The notes beneath the pieces were generated by a model. The model had not been told where the DNA came from and did no database searches. It was given only the letters and a program-made list of their open reading frames with translations. From contig NZ_FRBR01000001.1 in assembly GCF_900142665.1 (NCBI RefSeq), positions 806,001-870,000 on the forward strand: 64,000 nt of DNA, written 5' to 3'. The translations under genes were made by a program, and so were the position numbers. Source of the stretch: Roseovarius pacificus. GTDB taxonomy: Bacteria > Pseudomonadota > Alphaproteobacteria > Rhodobacterales > Rhodobacteraceae. Below are positions 34,893 through 43,571 of this stretch, in pieces. Numbering within the stretch: the stretch's first letter is position 1; each line of letters opens with the position of its first letter.

Positions 34893-36452
34893 ATGTCCGA
34901 CACCACCAACACCCCGGAGGCCCCCACACAGGGGTTGCATCACATCAACAAACCGCTTTTCGCCGCCACCGGCGGCTTCATCGCGATCTTCTGCCTGATC
35001 GCGCTTTACGACCTCGACCTGCTGTCGGCCATGGTCGATGGCAGCTTTGCCTTCTCGGCGAAATATTTCGGCCTGTACTGGCAGCTGCTTCTGCTCGCGA
35101 CCTTCCTGATCGGGCTGGTGCTGGTGGTGCTGCCCGGCAGCAAGGCCATCATGGGCAACCTTGCCGCACCGGAATTCCCGGTCTTCCAGTGGGGTGCCAT
35201 GATCATGTGCACCCTTCTGGCCGGGGGTGGCGTGTTCTGGGCCGCTGGCGAGCCGATGGCGCATTTCCTGTCCAGCCCTCCCTATTTCGGGGCCGAGTCC
35301 GCCACACCGCAGGCCGTGAACCCCGCGCTGGCGCAAAGCTTCATGCATTGGGGGTTCCTCGCCTGGGCGATCCTCGGCGCGCTGACCACCATCATGCTGA
35401 TGCACTACCACTATGAAAAAGGCCTGCCGCTGTCGCCGCGCACGCTGCTCTATCCGGTGTTCGGCGACAAGGCCATCAACGGCCCCATCGGCCTGATCGC
35501 CGATGCGTCCTGCATCATCGCCGTGGTGGCGGGCACCGTGGGCCCCATCGGATTTCTCGGCCTTCAGGTCAGCTACGGCCTGAACGCCCTGTTCGGCATC
35601 CCCGACAGCTTCGGCACGCAGGCCGCGGTGATCCTCGGGCTGGTGGCGATCTACACGATCTCGGCCATGACCGGCCTGTCGAGGGGCATCCAGCTTCTCA
35701 GCCGGTTCAACGTGATCCTGGCCGCCGCATTGCTGCTGTTCATTCTCGTGGCAGGCCCGACCGCATTCATTCTCAAGGGCTTTTTCGGTGGCTTCGCGAC
35801 CTACCTCACCGATTTCTTCGGCATGGCGCTCTATCGCGGCGATGCGGGCCTCTTCGGCGAACCCGGCTGGCTAAGCTGGTGGACCGTATTCTTCTGGGGC
35901 TGGTTCCTCGGTTACGGGCCGCTCATGGCGATGTTCATCGCACGCATTTCGCGCGGGCGCTCGATCCGTTCGATCGTGATCATGCTTTCGATCGTCGCGC
36001 CCATCGTCACCGCCTTCTGGTTCACCATCGTCGGCGGCACCGGCATCAACTACGAACTGACCACCCCCGGCTCGGTCTCGGCGGCCTTCGAGGGCTTCAA
36101 CCTGCCCGCCGCGCTTCTGGCCATCACCCAGCAACTGCCGATGGGCTTTCTGGTGTCGGTGCTGTTCCTGATCCTGACCACGGTTTTCGTCGCCACGACG
36201 GGCGACTCGATGACCTACGTGATCTCGGTCGCCATGTCGAACGAAGACCTGCCCGCCCTGCCCGTTCGCCTGTTCTGGGGCGTGGCCATGGGCATCATGG
36301 CGCTGATCCTGATCTACACCGGCTCGGGCGGGGTCGGCAAACTGCAAAGCTTCATCGTCGTTACCGCCGTGCCGGTGTCGCTGGTGCTGCTGCCGTCGCT
36401 CTGGGATGCGCTGCGCATCACGCTGGCCAAAGGCCGCGAGGCCAGGAACTGA
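34893..36452 (+). CDS. BCCT-family transporter (betaine/carnitine/choline type)
   Basis: The 519-residue carrier has about twelve helices. The family signature in helix 8 appears as WTVFFWGWFLGYGPLMAMFI followed by ARISRGRSIRS. The glycine-rich helix-3 stretch reads AGGGVFWAAGEPMAHF. The aromatic box residues of helices 4 and 8 differ from classic choline/betaine carriers (GYGP in place of the usual WSPF), so the substrate may be unusual. GGGAGA lies upstream of the ATG. A strong terminator follows, so the next two genes may be expressed at a lower level or from their own promoter. Confidence 0.93.
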   Translation: MSDTTNTPEAPTQGLHHINKPLFAATGGFIAIFCLIALYDLDLLSAMVDGSFAFSAKYFGLYWQLLLLATFLIGLVLVVLPGSKAIMGNLAAPEFPVFQWGAMIMCTLLAGGGVFWAAGEPMAHFLSSPPYFGAESATPQAVNPALAQSFMHWGFLAWAILGALTTIMLMHYHYEKGLPLSPRTLLYPVFGDKAINGPIGLIADASCIIAVVAGTVGPIGFLGLQVSYGLNALFGIPDSFGTQAAVILGLVAIYTISAMTGLSRGIQLLSRFNVILAAALLLFILVAGPTAFILKGFFGGFATYLTDFFGMALYRGDAGLFGEPGWLSWWTVFFWGWFLGYGPLMAMFIARISRGRSIRSIVIMLSIVAPIVTAFWFTIVGGTGINYELTTPGSVSAAFEGFNLPAALLAITQQLPMGFLVSVLFLILTTVFVATTGDSMTYVISVAMSNEDLPALPVRLFWGVAMGIMALILIYTGSGGVGKLQSFIVVTAVPVSLVLLPSLWDALRITLAKGREARN

Positions 36453-36461
36453 CGTCAGGAT

Positions 36462-36495
36462 CGGGGCGGCCTTTGCGGGCCGCCCCGTTTTGTTT
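36462..36495 (+). terminator. Rho-independent terminator after the BCCT gene
   Basis: CGGGGCGGCC and GGCCGCCCCG form a 10-bp stem with a 6-nt loop, followed by TTTTGTTT. It lies in the 69-bp gap before the next gene, so it is an internal (partial) or true operon end. Confidence 0.88.
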
Positions 36496-36521
36496 CAAAC
36501 TGAGAGGATGGGAGGAGCCCG

Positions 36522-38216
36522 ATGGAACAGACCCAAAGCAAAACGATCCCGCCGCGCGCCCCCAATGTGGTGATGACGCTGGCCCGCCTCGGCTCGTTCC
36601 ATCAATCCCGCCTCAGCTTCATGCGTATCCTCCTGCGCCGGATGGAGGCCGAACAATGGACGTTTGAGCGCCCCGTTTTCGACATCGACGCACAGGGCAT
36701 GGGCCGTGCCGTCTATACCGCCCACGGCCCCGAGCGCAGCTATTCCCTGGTGGCTTTCGCCAACGACCTGCCCCCCGAAAAACGCTCGGACCGGGTGATC
36801 GCCACCGAATGGGACGCCACCTTCACCCTGTTTGACGGCATCCCCACCCCCGCCGATCTGGACCGCCTGCAAGACAACGTGCCACAGCAGGAGGCGGGCC
36901 GCGTCACCGAGTCCGAGCTTTCGATCAGCCGCGCCAACCGCTCGGTGCGGCTGTGGGACTACGTGGTCGGCAAACTGGCGGCGGGCGAACAGCCCGATCG
37001 AACCACCGTCGAGAAGGTGGGCTACCTGATGCGCACCACCGCCGTCTACGGCTCGGGCAAGTTCGGCGCGGCGGATCGCGAAGACACCGCCGAACGCCCG
37101 GAATTTCAGGCCCCTTTCCAGATCGAGATGCTGTCGGTCTACCTGACGCGCGCCTTCGTGATGGATCTCGTCGAACACATGGCCCGGATGCGCGCCCCGG
37201 ACACCGCCGTGCCGCTCGATCCCGACCTGCGCCGCCGCTTCGGCATCGGCAATTCCACCGGCCTCGGCATGGCCCCCTTCCTGCTGACGCACCCGGCGCT
37301 TCTCAACAACTGGATAGCCGCGCGCGAAGAGGCCCTTGCGCGCATCCGCTCGCTGCCCGCCGCGCATATGTCCGAGGTCGATATCTTCCGCAACTTCGCC
37401 CTGCGCGCCCGCCTGCACATGCAGGACTGGTATTCGGAACACCCCGTTCAGATCGCCAGGATCGACGCCCTGCGCGCGGATACCGCCAGGCTTCTGGCCC
37501 ATCTCGATACCGCCGAGCTCAGCGCCGATCATCCGTGGAACCGCCTCTGGCTCTGGGCCGAGGACGCGCTGTCGCTCGAAGGGCAGGAACTGCTGGCCTC
37601 CCTGCTGATGGAGCCCTATCCCCATCTGGTTGACGGCCTGTCCGCCTGCATGGCGGCGGACGAAGCCGCCACCTGGCGCATCGACGGGGCCATGAGCACC
37701 GACCGCCTGCGCACCCTGACCCGGGACATCTACCGCTGGGCGCTCGACACCGACTGGACGGCCCCCGAAGCACAGGCCCGCGTCTGGTATACCTCCGAGG
37801 AAAAGCTGGAGCCCCGCCTCGGCGACCGGCACACAGACCCCGTCGAACCCTACGAACAGCCGCTCTGCCCGGGCCGCGATGCCGCGCGCATGTATGGAGA
37901 CCTGACAGCCACCGGCGAAACCACCGTCGCGGGTTTCCTGATGCGTCACCCCGAACACCGCCATATCGTGCGCCGCGCCCAGATCGCCGCCCGCCTGCCC
38001 TATGCCGAAATCCGCGACAACACCATCGCCGCGACGGTTCTGCCCATCGACATGCTGCGCATGAAGCTCGCCTTTTTCGGGGCCTGCCACTTCGATCCCC
38101 GCTCGGATCGCTGGGTGCGCATCAACATGTACCAGCACGCGCCGTTTCCACACGAGTTGGGCGCCCGCTCGGGCGACGACTGGGCCTATCCCTTCCTGAC
38201 CGGAGCCGCGTCATGA
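36522..38216 (+). CDS. Conserved hypothetical protein, 564 residues, unrecognised fold
   Basis: I do not recognise a catalytic family. The protein is soluble, with no signal peptide or membrane helix. Striking segments likely to be conserved are SISRANRSVRLWDYVVGKL, RTTAVYGSGKFGAADRED, LDPDLRRRFGIGNSTGLGMA and, near the C-terminus, FFGACHFDPRSDRWVRINMY. The codon use looks like its neighbours. GGAGGAGC precedes the ATG, and the stop overlaps the DUF3726-like gene by 4 bp, so the two are co-translated and likely act together. Its place after ALDH, M19-like and BCCT genes suggests a step in breakdown of the imported compound. This is inference only. Confidence 0.85.
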   Translation: MEQTQSKTIPPRAPNVVMTLARLGSFHQSRLSFMRILLRRMEAEQWTFERPVFDIDAQGMGRAVYTAHGPERSYSLVAFANDLPPEKRSDRVIATEWDATFTLFDGIPTPADLDRLQDNVPQQEAGRVTESELSISRANRSVRLWDYVVGKLAAGEQPDRTTVEKVGYLMRTTAVYGSGKFGAADREDTAERPEFQAPFQIEMLSVYLTRAFVMDLVEHMARMRAPDTAVPLDPDLRRRFGIGNSTGLGMAPFLLTHPALLNNWIAAREEALARIRSLPAAHMSEVDIFRNFALRARLHMQDWYSEHPVQIARIDALRADTARLLAHLDTAELSADHPWNRLWLWAEDALSLEGQELLASLLMEPYPHLVDGLSACMAADEAATWRIDGAMSTDRLRTLTRDIYRWALDTDWTAPEAQARVWYTSEEKLEPRLGDRHTDPVEPYEQPLCPGRDAARMYGDLTATGETTVAGFLMRHPEHRHIVRRAQIAARLPYAEIRDNTIAATVLPIDMLRMKLAFFGACHFDPRSDRWVRINMYQHAPFPHELGARSGDDWAYPFLTGAAS

Positions 38217-38869
38217 CCTGGTCCCTGAACGAAATCGAAACCCTGTCCCGCAAGGCCGCCCGTGGCGCGGGCCTGAGTTGGGGACTGGCCGAAGAGGCGG
38301 GCAAGGCCGCTCGCTGGCTCAGCGCCGCCGGGCTGCCGGGGCCACAGGTGCTGGCCGAGCTGCTGATCCGCAACGACGGCGCGGATTACGAAACGCTCTG
38401 CCCGCTCGAACACAGCGAAGGGCACTGGATCGCGACAGGCGGCACGCTCTGCCCGCTGATCTCCGGTGCGACGCTTTGCGACAGCGCGGCGCGGCTCGCC
38501 TCGGGCGACGACCTGCATCTGGGCCGCACCGCCTGCCCGGTATTGCTGCTGCCCTATCTCGCCGCCGCCGTCGGCATGACCGGGACGCGCCTGACCGTGA
38601 CCTGGAACGATGTCAGCATCACGCTGGACGCCGAGACGCATATCGGCCCGCACGACCCCGAAGCGCTGAACGCTGCCGTGGTCGACTCGGTGCACATCGC
38701 CCGCGCCGAAACCGGCGAACTGACGGCGCCTCTGACGCCGGGCAACCGTGGCGAGATGCCCCCCGAAACCGCCCGGCAACTCACCGCCTTCGCCCGGCGC
38801 ACCTATGCACCCGCCACCTCGGAAAGCCGCCTGTCCGGGGCGGGCGCCGGCCTCACCGACAACGACTGA
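38213..38869 (+). CDS. DUF3726-like protein
   Basis: The 218-residue soluble protein starts WSLNEIETLSRKAARGAGLS and continues WGLAEEAGKAARWLSAAGL, a pattern I associate with DUF3726. The family has no known function. The remaining part is a mixed alpha/beta region with GRTACPVLLLPYLAAAVG. It overlaps the 564-residue protein gene by 4 bp (ATGA) and ends the cluster. No catalytic motif is apparent; it could be a small subunit of the preceding protein. Confidence 0.75.
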   Translation: MTWSLNEIETLSRKAARGAGLSWGLAEEAGKAARWLSAAGLPGPQVLAELLIRNDGADYETLCPLEHSEGHWIATGGTLCPLISGATLCDSAARLASGDDLHLGRTACPVLLLPYLAAAVGMTGTRLTVTWNDVSITLDAETHIGPHDPEALNAAVVDSVHIARAETGELTAPLTPGNRGEMPPETARQLTAFARRTYAPATSESRLSGAGAGLTDND

Positions 38870-39016
38870 CCCGAACGCGCAGTCCCGAAATCGTGAACCC
38901 GTTCCGGCGGCAGGCGTGTTATCCTCATGCCTGCGCGGGTCTTCCGCCGCTGCCCAAGTCCCGCCATTTGCCCGGCCCGAGCCATTGCTCGACCGGCCAG
39001 AAACAGGAGGGACCAA

Positions 39017-39874
39017 ATGGTCAGGACAATCGGAAATCCACTGTCATGGGCCGCCCAGGGCCTTTCCAATGCCGGCCACGCTGTGGGCGATGCGACATCC
39101 GCACTGGGAAGCGAGGTCATCGAACCGCCCGAAGTACGCCAGATCACCCGCGACGACCTGCGCGCGGCGCTGCGCAAGGGCTATGCCGATTTCGCCCGCT
39201 TCCGCAGCGACGTGATGTTTCTCGTGCTGATCTATCCCGTGATCGGCATCTGCCTTGCCGTTCTGGCCTTCCATCAGGCCCTGCTGCCGATGCTGTTCCC
39301 GCTCGGCGCGGGTTTCCTGCTGCTTGGGCCTATCGCCGCCATCGGCCTCTATGAAATGAGCCGTCAGGGCGAGCAGCGCGAGGATGTCGGCTGGACGGCG
39401 GCGCTCTCGGTGCTTCGGGCGCGCAATATCGGCCCGGTCTTCGTGATGGGGGTCTACCTGCTGGGACTGTTCCTGCTGTGGATGCTTGCCGCGGTACTGA
39501 TTTACAACTGGACGCTCGGCCCCGGCGCCCCCGCCAGCGCCACCGATTTCGCAATCGAGGTGCTCACCACCGGCCCCGGCTGGCTGATGGTCGGGCTCGG
39601 CATGGGCGTGGGCTTCGTCTTTGCCGCGCTGGTGCTGGTCGCCAGCCTGACGACCCTTCCCATGCTCATCGACCAGCGCGTCGGCCTGCCTGTCGCCGTC
39701 ATGACCTCGGTCGCGGTCATGCGCAGGAACCCCGCCACCGTCGCCACCTGGGGGCTGATCGTGGCCACCCTCATGCTCTTGGGAACGCTGCCGTTTTTCC
39801 TCGGGCTGATCGTCGTGCTGCCGGTTCTGGGGCACGCCACATGGTATCTCTACCGCGCGGCAGTGCCCCGCTGA
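39017..39874 (+). CDS. DUF2189-family membrane protein
   Basis: The 285-residue inner-membrane protein has about six helices. Its N-terminal part reads ITRDDLRAALRKGYADFARF, and the first helices hold GAGFLLLGPIAAIGLYEMSR, typical of the DUF2189 family. The function is unknown. I use the ATG at 39017 with AGGAGGG upstream; a frame opening at 38927 is non-coding. It converges on the metallo-beta-lactamase gene with a 25-bp gap. Confidence 0.88.
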   Translation: MVRTIGNPLSWAAQGLSNAGHAVGDATSALGSEVIEPPEVRQITRDDLRAALRKGYADFARFRSDVMFLVLIYPVIGICLAVLAFHQALLPMLFPLGAGFLLLGPIAAIGLYEMSRQGEQREDVGWTAALSVLRARNIGPVFVMGVYLLGLFLLWMLAAVLIYNWTLGPGAPASATDFAIEVLTTGPGWLMVGLGMGVGFVFAALVLVASLTTLPMLIDQRVGLPVAVMTSVAVMRRNPATVATWGLIVATLMLLGTLPFFLGLIVVLPVLGHATWYLYRAAVPR

Positions 39875-39899
39875 TCCGGCCCCGCACAGGGCCGCACGC

Positions 39900-40871
39900 T
39901 CAGGTTTCGAACTGCCAGAGCGCGGGGATGAAGCGATACTGATCCCCGTCGCGCTGCACATGGCCCACGCCGGGGAACGGGAAGTGATAGCCCAGAACGG
40001 CGATCCCGTCCTCGGCGGCCATATCCAGCAGCCGCTTGCGGGTCGCCACCGTCTGATCGCCATCGGCATCGAACCCGTTATACCAGTCGGGATGGGCGAA
40101 ATTCGTATAGGCATGGCTCATGGAATCGCCCAGCGCGATCAATGATTTGTCGCCGCTGTCCACCCGCAGGCTCATGTGCCCCGGCGTATGGCCCGGCGTG
40201 TCGATCATCGTCAGGCCCGGCACCACCTCGTGCCCGTCCTGCACCAGCGTCCATTCCGCACCGTCCACATTGATCGAATTGACCGCCCCCAGCACGAATT
40301 GCTGGTCTTCGGCGGGAACGCGATCCACCAGCCCGTCCTGCATCCAGTAGCCATGTTCGGCCTCGCCGAGCAGGTATTCGGCATCGGGCAGAAGCGCCTC
40401 GTCGAAATCGTCGCGAATGCCCCAGATATGATCGGGATGCGCATGGGTGATCACCACATGGGTGATCCCGAACGGGTCGATCCCGGCGGCATCCAGATTG
40501 CTCATCAGCCGCCCCGTGGTTTCCATGAACCGGTTGCCCGAGCCGACATCGACCAGCACCTTCGCATCGCCGATCTCGACATACAGATGGTTGGTATGCG
40601 AATAGCCCAGTTCGGGCGACAGGAAATGCCGCTTCAGAAAGGCCTGCACCTCGGCGGGATCGGCATTCACCCCCAGGCCGCTGGTCGGCAGGCGGAAAAA
40701 CCCGTCCGACACGATGGTGATGCGCGCATCCCCCACCGAAAAACGGAAATGCGGCGGATTCTCGCCCTGCGGCACGCCCAGTTCCGCCCGCACGGCAGCC
40801 GGCATTGCAAAAGCGGGCGCCGCGGCGGCCATCTTCAGAAGATCGCGACGCGTCGGTTTCAGCACAGTCAT
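39900..40871 (-). CDS. MBL-fold metallo-hydrolase with Tat signal
   Basis: The 323-residue exported protein begins with a twin-arginine leader, KPTRRDLLKMAAAAPAFAM, and cleavage is likely after AVRA. The metal motif HxHxDH is intact in VVITHAHPDHIWGIRDD, with further ligands in TPGHTPGHMS and IALGDSMSHA. Such periplasmic members include lactonases, sulfatases and quinoprotein relay enzymes; the substrate is unknown. A decayed copy lies at 42137-42442. It is divergent from the PAP2 gene at 41064. Confidence 0.92.
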   Translation of the reverse strand: MTVLKPTRRDLLKMAAAAPAFAMPAAVRAELGVPQGENPPHFRFSVGDARITIVSDGFFRLPTSGLGVNADPAEVQAFLKRHFLSPELGYSHTNHLYVEIGDAKVLVDVGSGNRFMETTGRLMSNLDAAGIDPFGITHVVITHAHPDHIWGIRDDFDEALLPDAEYLLGEAEHGYWMQDGLVDRVPAEDQQFVLGAVNSINVDGAEWTLVQDGHEVVPGLTMIDTPGHTPGHMSLRVDSGDKSLIALGDSMSHAYTNFAHPDWYNGFDADGDQTVATRKRLLDMAAEDGIAVLGYHFPFPGVGHVQRDGDQYRFIPALWQFET

Positions 40872-41063
40872 GAATAGCCTCCCTTGGTTTCCGCCCAAGG
40901 ATAGGGCGCGCTGACATTTACGCAATACGTTTCGTGAATATGATTTCCACCGAAATCCCGCGCCAACGCCCCTTAATCGCCAGAATTGCGTCCTACCCAC
41001 GCCCAGAACCCCACTGATGTTGCCTGCAAGTGATCTACCGCGTGAGGCAGAAAGTCCCGGACC

Positions 41064-42134
41064 ATGAGTGCAACGAGCTTTTACAACGATCAGGCCCGGA
41101 CCTCACGATACCTCGGCCGGACTCGTATGCTGTGTCTGATCGTGGGTCTCTACATCCTCGCGGTCAGCGCGATCGGTCTGGTGGCCGGACACCCCCTGTC
41201 CACCCGTGCCATGGCCGGCCTGACGACCGTGGGCCTTACCCTGACACCGTCTTTCCTGCTGATCCTGTTTCTCTGGCATTTTGTATACCTTGCAATTGTC
41301 GTCCGCCCCCGACGCCCCATTCAACGCTTTGTTGGCGATCTCCGGCTCAACATAACGGACGGCGACAAAGTCCTGAACGGCACCCTTGCCTTGATCGCGA
41401 TAGTGTTCTTTTTCAGCACCTTCAATTTCGCCAAGGACAAGATCACCTATTTCCAGCCCTTCGTCTGGGACAGCTATTTTGCCGATCTCGACCGCATCCT
41501 GCATTTTGGCCGGGCCCCGCATGAATGGCTTTATCCGCTGTTCGGCACACCGCTGGCCACCACGGCCCTGAACGCCGCCTACCATTTCTGGTTTTTCCTG
41601 ATGTATTTTCTGGTGTTCATGGCCTGCTATGACCGCCACTCGCGCGCCCGGAGCACCGCGTTCCTGTTCGCCGTGGTGATCTGCTTCGTCTTCGGGGGCA
41701 ACATTCTGGCCACGCTCCTATCCTCGGCGGGGCCGGTCTATTACCGGGAAATGGGGTTCGGGACGGATTACGTGCCCCTGATGGACATGCTCTACCGCTT
41801 CAACGAGGTCAGCCCCGTCTGGTCGCTGCGCGTGCAGGAAAGACTGCTCGAAGCGCATCACATGGGTGGCGCGATCAAGGGAATCTCGGCCATGCCCAGC
41901 ATGCATGTGGCCACGACCGTGCTCATGACATGCTACCTGTTCACATGGCGCCGCTGGGCCGGCTGGCTGATGGTGGGCTTTACCGCGATCATCATGATCG
42001 GGTCGGTTCACCTTGCATGGCATTACGCGGTGGACGGGTATCTGGCCATCCCCGTCGCGCTGGGGTCGTGGTGGCTGGGCCAGAAACTGACCCGCCTTGT
42101 GAACGCTCCGTCCGAGCCCGTCAAAACCACCTGA
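41064..42134 (+). CDS. PAP2-superfamily membrane phosphatase/phosphotransferase (copy 1)
   Basis: The 356-residue protein has about six to eight membrane helices. It carries PAP2 catalytic motifs 2 and 3 as GISAMPSMHVATT and GSVHLAWHYAVDGYLA (His-x4-His-x3-Asp). This arrangement is shared with lipid phosphatases and inositol-phosphoceramide-synthase-like enzymes. A related gene lies at 42516-43568, so the two arose by duplication. The function probably concerns a membrane lipid or lipid-linked phosphate. Confidence 0.9.
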   Translation: MSATSFYNDQARTSRYLGRTRMLCLIVGLYILAVSAIGLVAGHPLSTRAMAGLTTVGLTLTPSFLLILFLWHFVYLAIVVRPRRPIQRFVGDLRLNITDGDKVLNGTLALIAIVFFFSTFNFAKDKITYFQPFVWDSYFADLDRILHFGRAPHEWLYPLFGTPLATTALNAAYHFWFFLMYFLVFMACYDRHSRARSTAFLFAVVICFVFGGNILATLLSSAGPVYYREMGFGTDYVPLMDMLYRFNEVSPVWSLRVQERLLEAHHMGGAIKGISAMPSMHVATTVLMTCYLFTWRRWAGWLMVGFTAIIMIGSVHLAWHYAVDGYLAIPVALGSWWLGQKLTRLVNAPSEPVKTT

Positions 42135-42136
42135 CC

Positions 42137-42442
42137 CTACAGCCTTTCGTGCAACCGCGCGACACAGCGCGCCGGCATATCCATCATCGTCAGGCGCGGC
42201 ACCACCACATGCCGTCCTGTATCCAATGGCCATTTGGTCTCGCCGATCAGGTATTCGGCATCCGGCAGAAGCACCTCGTCCAAGTTGTCGCGAACACCCC
42301 GGATATGATCGGGATAGGCATGGGCGATACCGGGCGGGTCGATCGCCGCCGCATCCAGGTTGCTTATCAGCCACCCGGTGGCCCCATGAAACCGCACATC
42401 GGTATCGTGCACGCACCTTTGCCGCGAAATCGACCCATTCAC
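42137..42442 (-). pseudogene. Remnant of an MBL-fold metallo-hydrolase gene
   Basis: The reading frame keeps stretches almost identical to the intact gene at 39900-40871: WLISNLDAAAIDP matches RLMSNLDAAGIDP, and LDEVLLPDAEYLIGE matches FDEALLPDAEYLLGE. The metal motif is damaged: HxHxDH is reduced to HAYPDH after a short deletion. About 50 residues between YLIGE and VVPRLTMMDMP are missing, and the N-terminal part continues only in another frame (FAAKVRA, corresponding to IGDAKVLV). No intact product is possible. It lies between the two PAP2 genes, 2 bp after the first. Confidence 0.8.
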
Positions 42443-42515
42443 GCCGATGCCCGGTCAAGATCGCCTGCCATACGCACCCCGTGTGACTGTTCGATTCTAT
42501 ATGCGGAGTCCGTGA

Positions 42516-43568
42516 ATGGAACTTCAGGTCAATATTGCTACGGCATGGCAGGGCGTTGTGGTCCGGGCGTTCTGGCTCAACCGCGTCCTGCTGGGCCTCG
42601 CAGTACTGCATTTCCTGGCCGCTTTCGCCGTTTCCCGGTTCCTGGGTCAGCCGTTCTACTCGGCCATGGTGCCCCTGCTGCTGACCCTCTTCAAGTCGAT
42701 GGTGCCGGTCTTCATCCTGATGCTCGGGATCGGACGACTGACCTGGATCGCCACCGTGATCCGGCCCGCCTATCCGCTGCGCCGCTTGTTCACCGATATC
42801 AAATCCATCCTCCTGGATGCCGAACGGCTTCTGAGCGGGATAATCGCTCTCGTCATCATCGGCTTCGTTGTCGGCACGGCCTCCTTCCTCAAGGACATGA
42901 TCCCGCTGATCCGGCCCTTTTCCTGGGACCCCGCCTTCGCCCAGCTCGACCGGGTCCTCCATGGGGGCCAGGACGTATGGCGCCTGCTTGCACCCGTTCT
43001 CGCCACCCCGTTCGTGACAAGCGCACTCAACGCCGCCTATCACGCCTGGCTTCCTATACTTTACTTCTTGGTCTTCATTGCCGCCTTCGGACGTACCGAC
43101 GCGCCCGGTCACCGCATGTTCCTGCTGTCGATGGTCATGGCCTGGATCGTCGCGGCCAACCTGCTGGCAACAACCTTTTCGTCGGTCGGCCCGGTCTACT
43201 ACGCCGCCTTCGGCTTCGGCGACACGTTCAAACAGCAAATGCAGATGCTACACAGCCTGAACGAGATCAGTCCCGTCTGGGCGCTGCGCGTGCAGGACAT
43301 GTTGCTGGACGGATACCAGACGGGCGGTAGCGTGCGCGGCATCTCGGCCATGCCCTCGATGCATGTGACCACCGCCACTCTCATGGCCTTCTATGGCTTC
43401 ACCTTGTCCCGCCCGGTCGGCTGGGCACTGACCGCTTTCGCCGTAACGATCTTCCTGGGGTCGGTTCATCTTGCATGGCACTATGCCGTCGATGGCTATC
43501 TGGCCATCGCGCTGGCCGCGATCTTCTGGCGCCTGTCGCGGCGGCTCGTCATCCGCGACACGGCCTGA
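42516..43568 (+). CDS. PAP2-superfamily membrane phosphatase/phosphotransferase (copy 2)
   Basis: The 350-residue paralogue of the protein at 41064 has the same helices and catalytic motifs, GISAMPSMHVTTAT and GSVHLAWHYAVDGYLA. It also shares ALNAAYHAWLPILYFLVF and NEISPVWALRVQ with copy 1. The N-terminal third is more diverged. No strong ribosome site precedes the ATG. It ends 3 bp before the convergent ribE gene. Confidence 0.9.
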   Translation: MELQVNIATAWQGVVVRAFWLNRVLLGLAVLHFLAAFAVSRFLGQPFYSAMVPLLLTLFKSMVPVFILMLGIGRLTWIATVIRPAYPLRRLFTDIKSILLDAERLLSGIIALVIIGFVVGTASFLKDMIPLIRPFSWDPAFAQLDRVLHGGQDVWRLLAPVLATPFVTSALNAAYHAWLPILYFLVFIAAFGRTDAPGHRMFLLSMVMAWIVAANLLATTFSSVGPVYYAAFGFGDTFKQQMQMLHSLNEISPVWALRVQDMLLDGYQTGGSVRGISAMPSMHVTTATLMAFYGFTLSRPVGWALTAFAVTIFLGSVHLAWHYAVDGYLAIALAAIFWRLSRRLVIRDTA

Positions 43569-43571
43569 CCG

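Noticed and set aside
36495..38153. Long minus-strand frame opposite the 564-residue protein gene
   Set aside because: Both strands are open here, so I compared them: the plus frame has a good ribosome site, coupling to the next gene and normal composition, while the minus frame is Gly/Ala/Arg/His-rich without motifs.
41718..43238. Minus-strand frame of about 500 residues across the PAP2 genes and MBL remnant
   Set aside because: It is mainly antisense to PAP2 copy 2. Only a short part overlaps the MBL remnant, and out of its frame, which supports a frameshifted pseudogene rather than a new gene.
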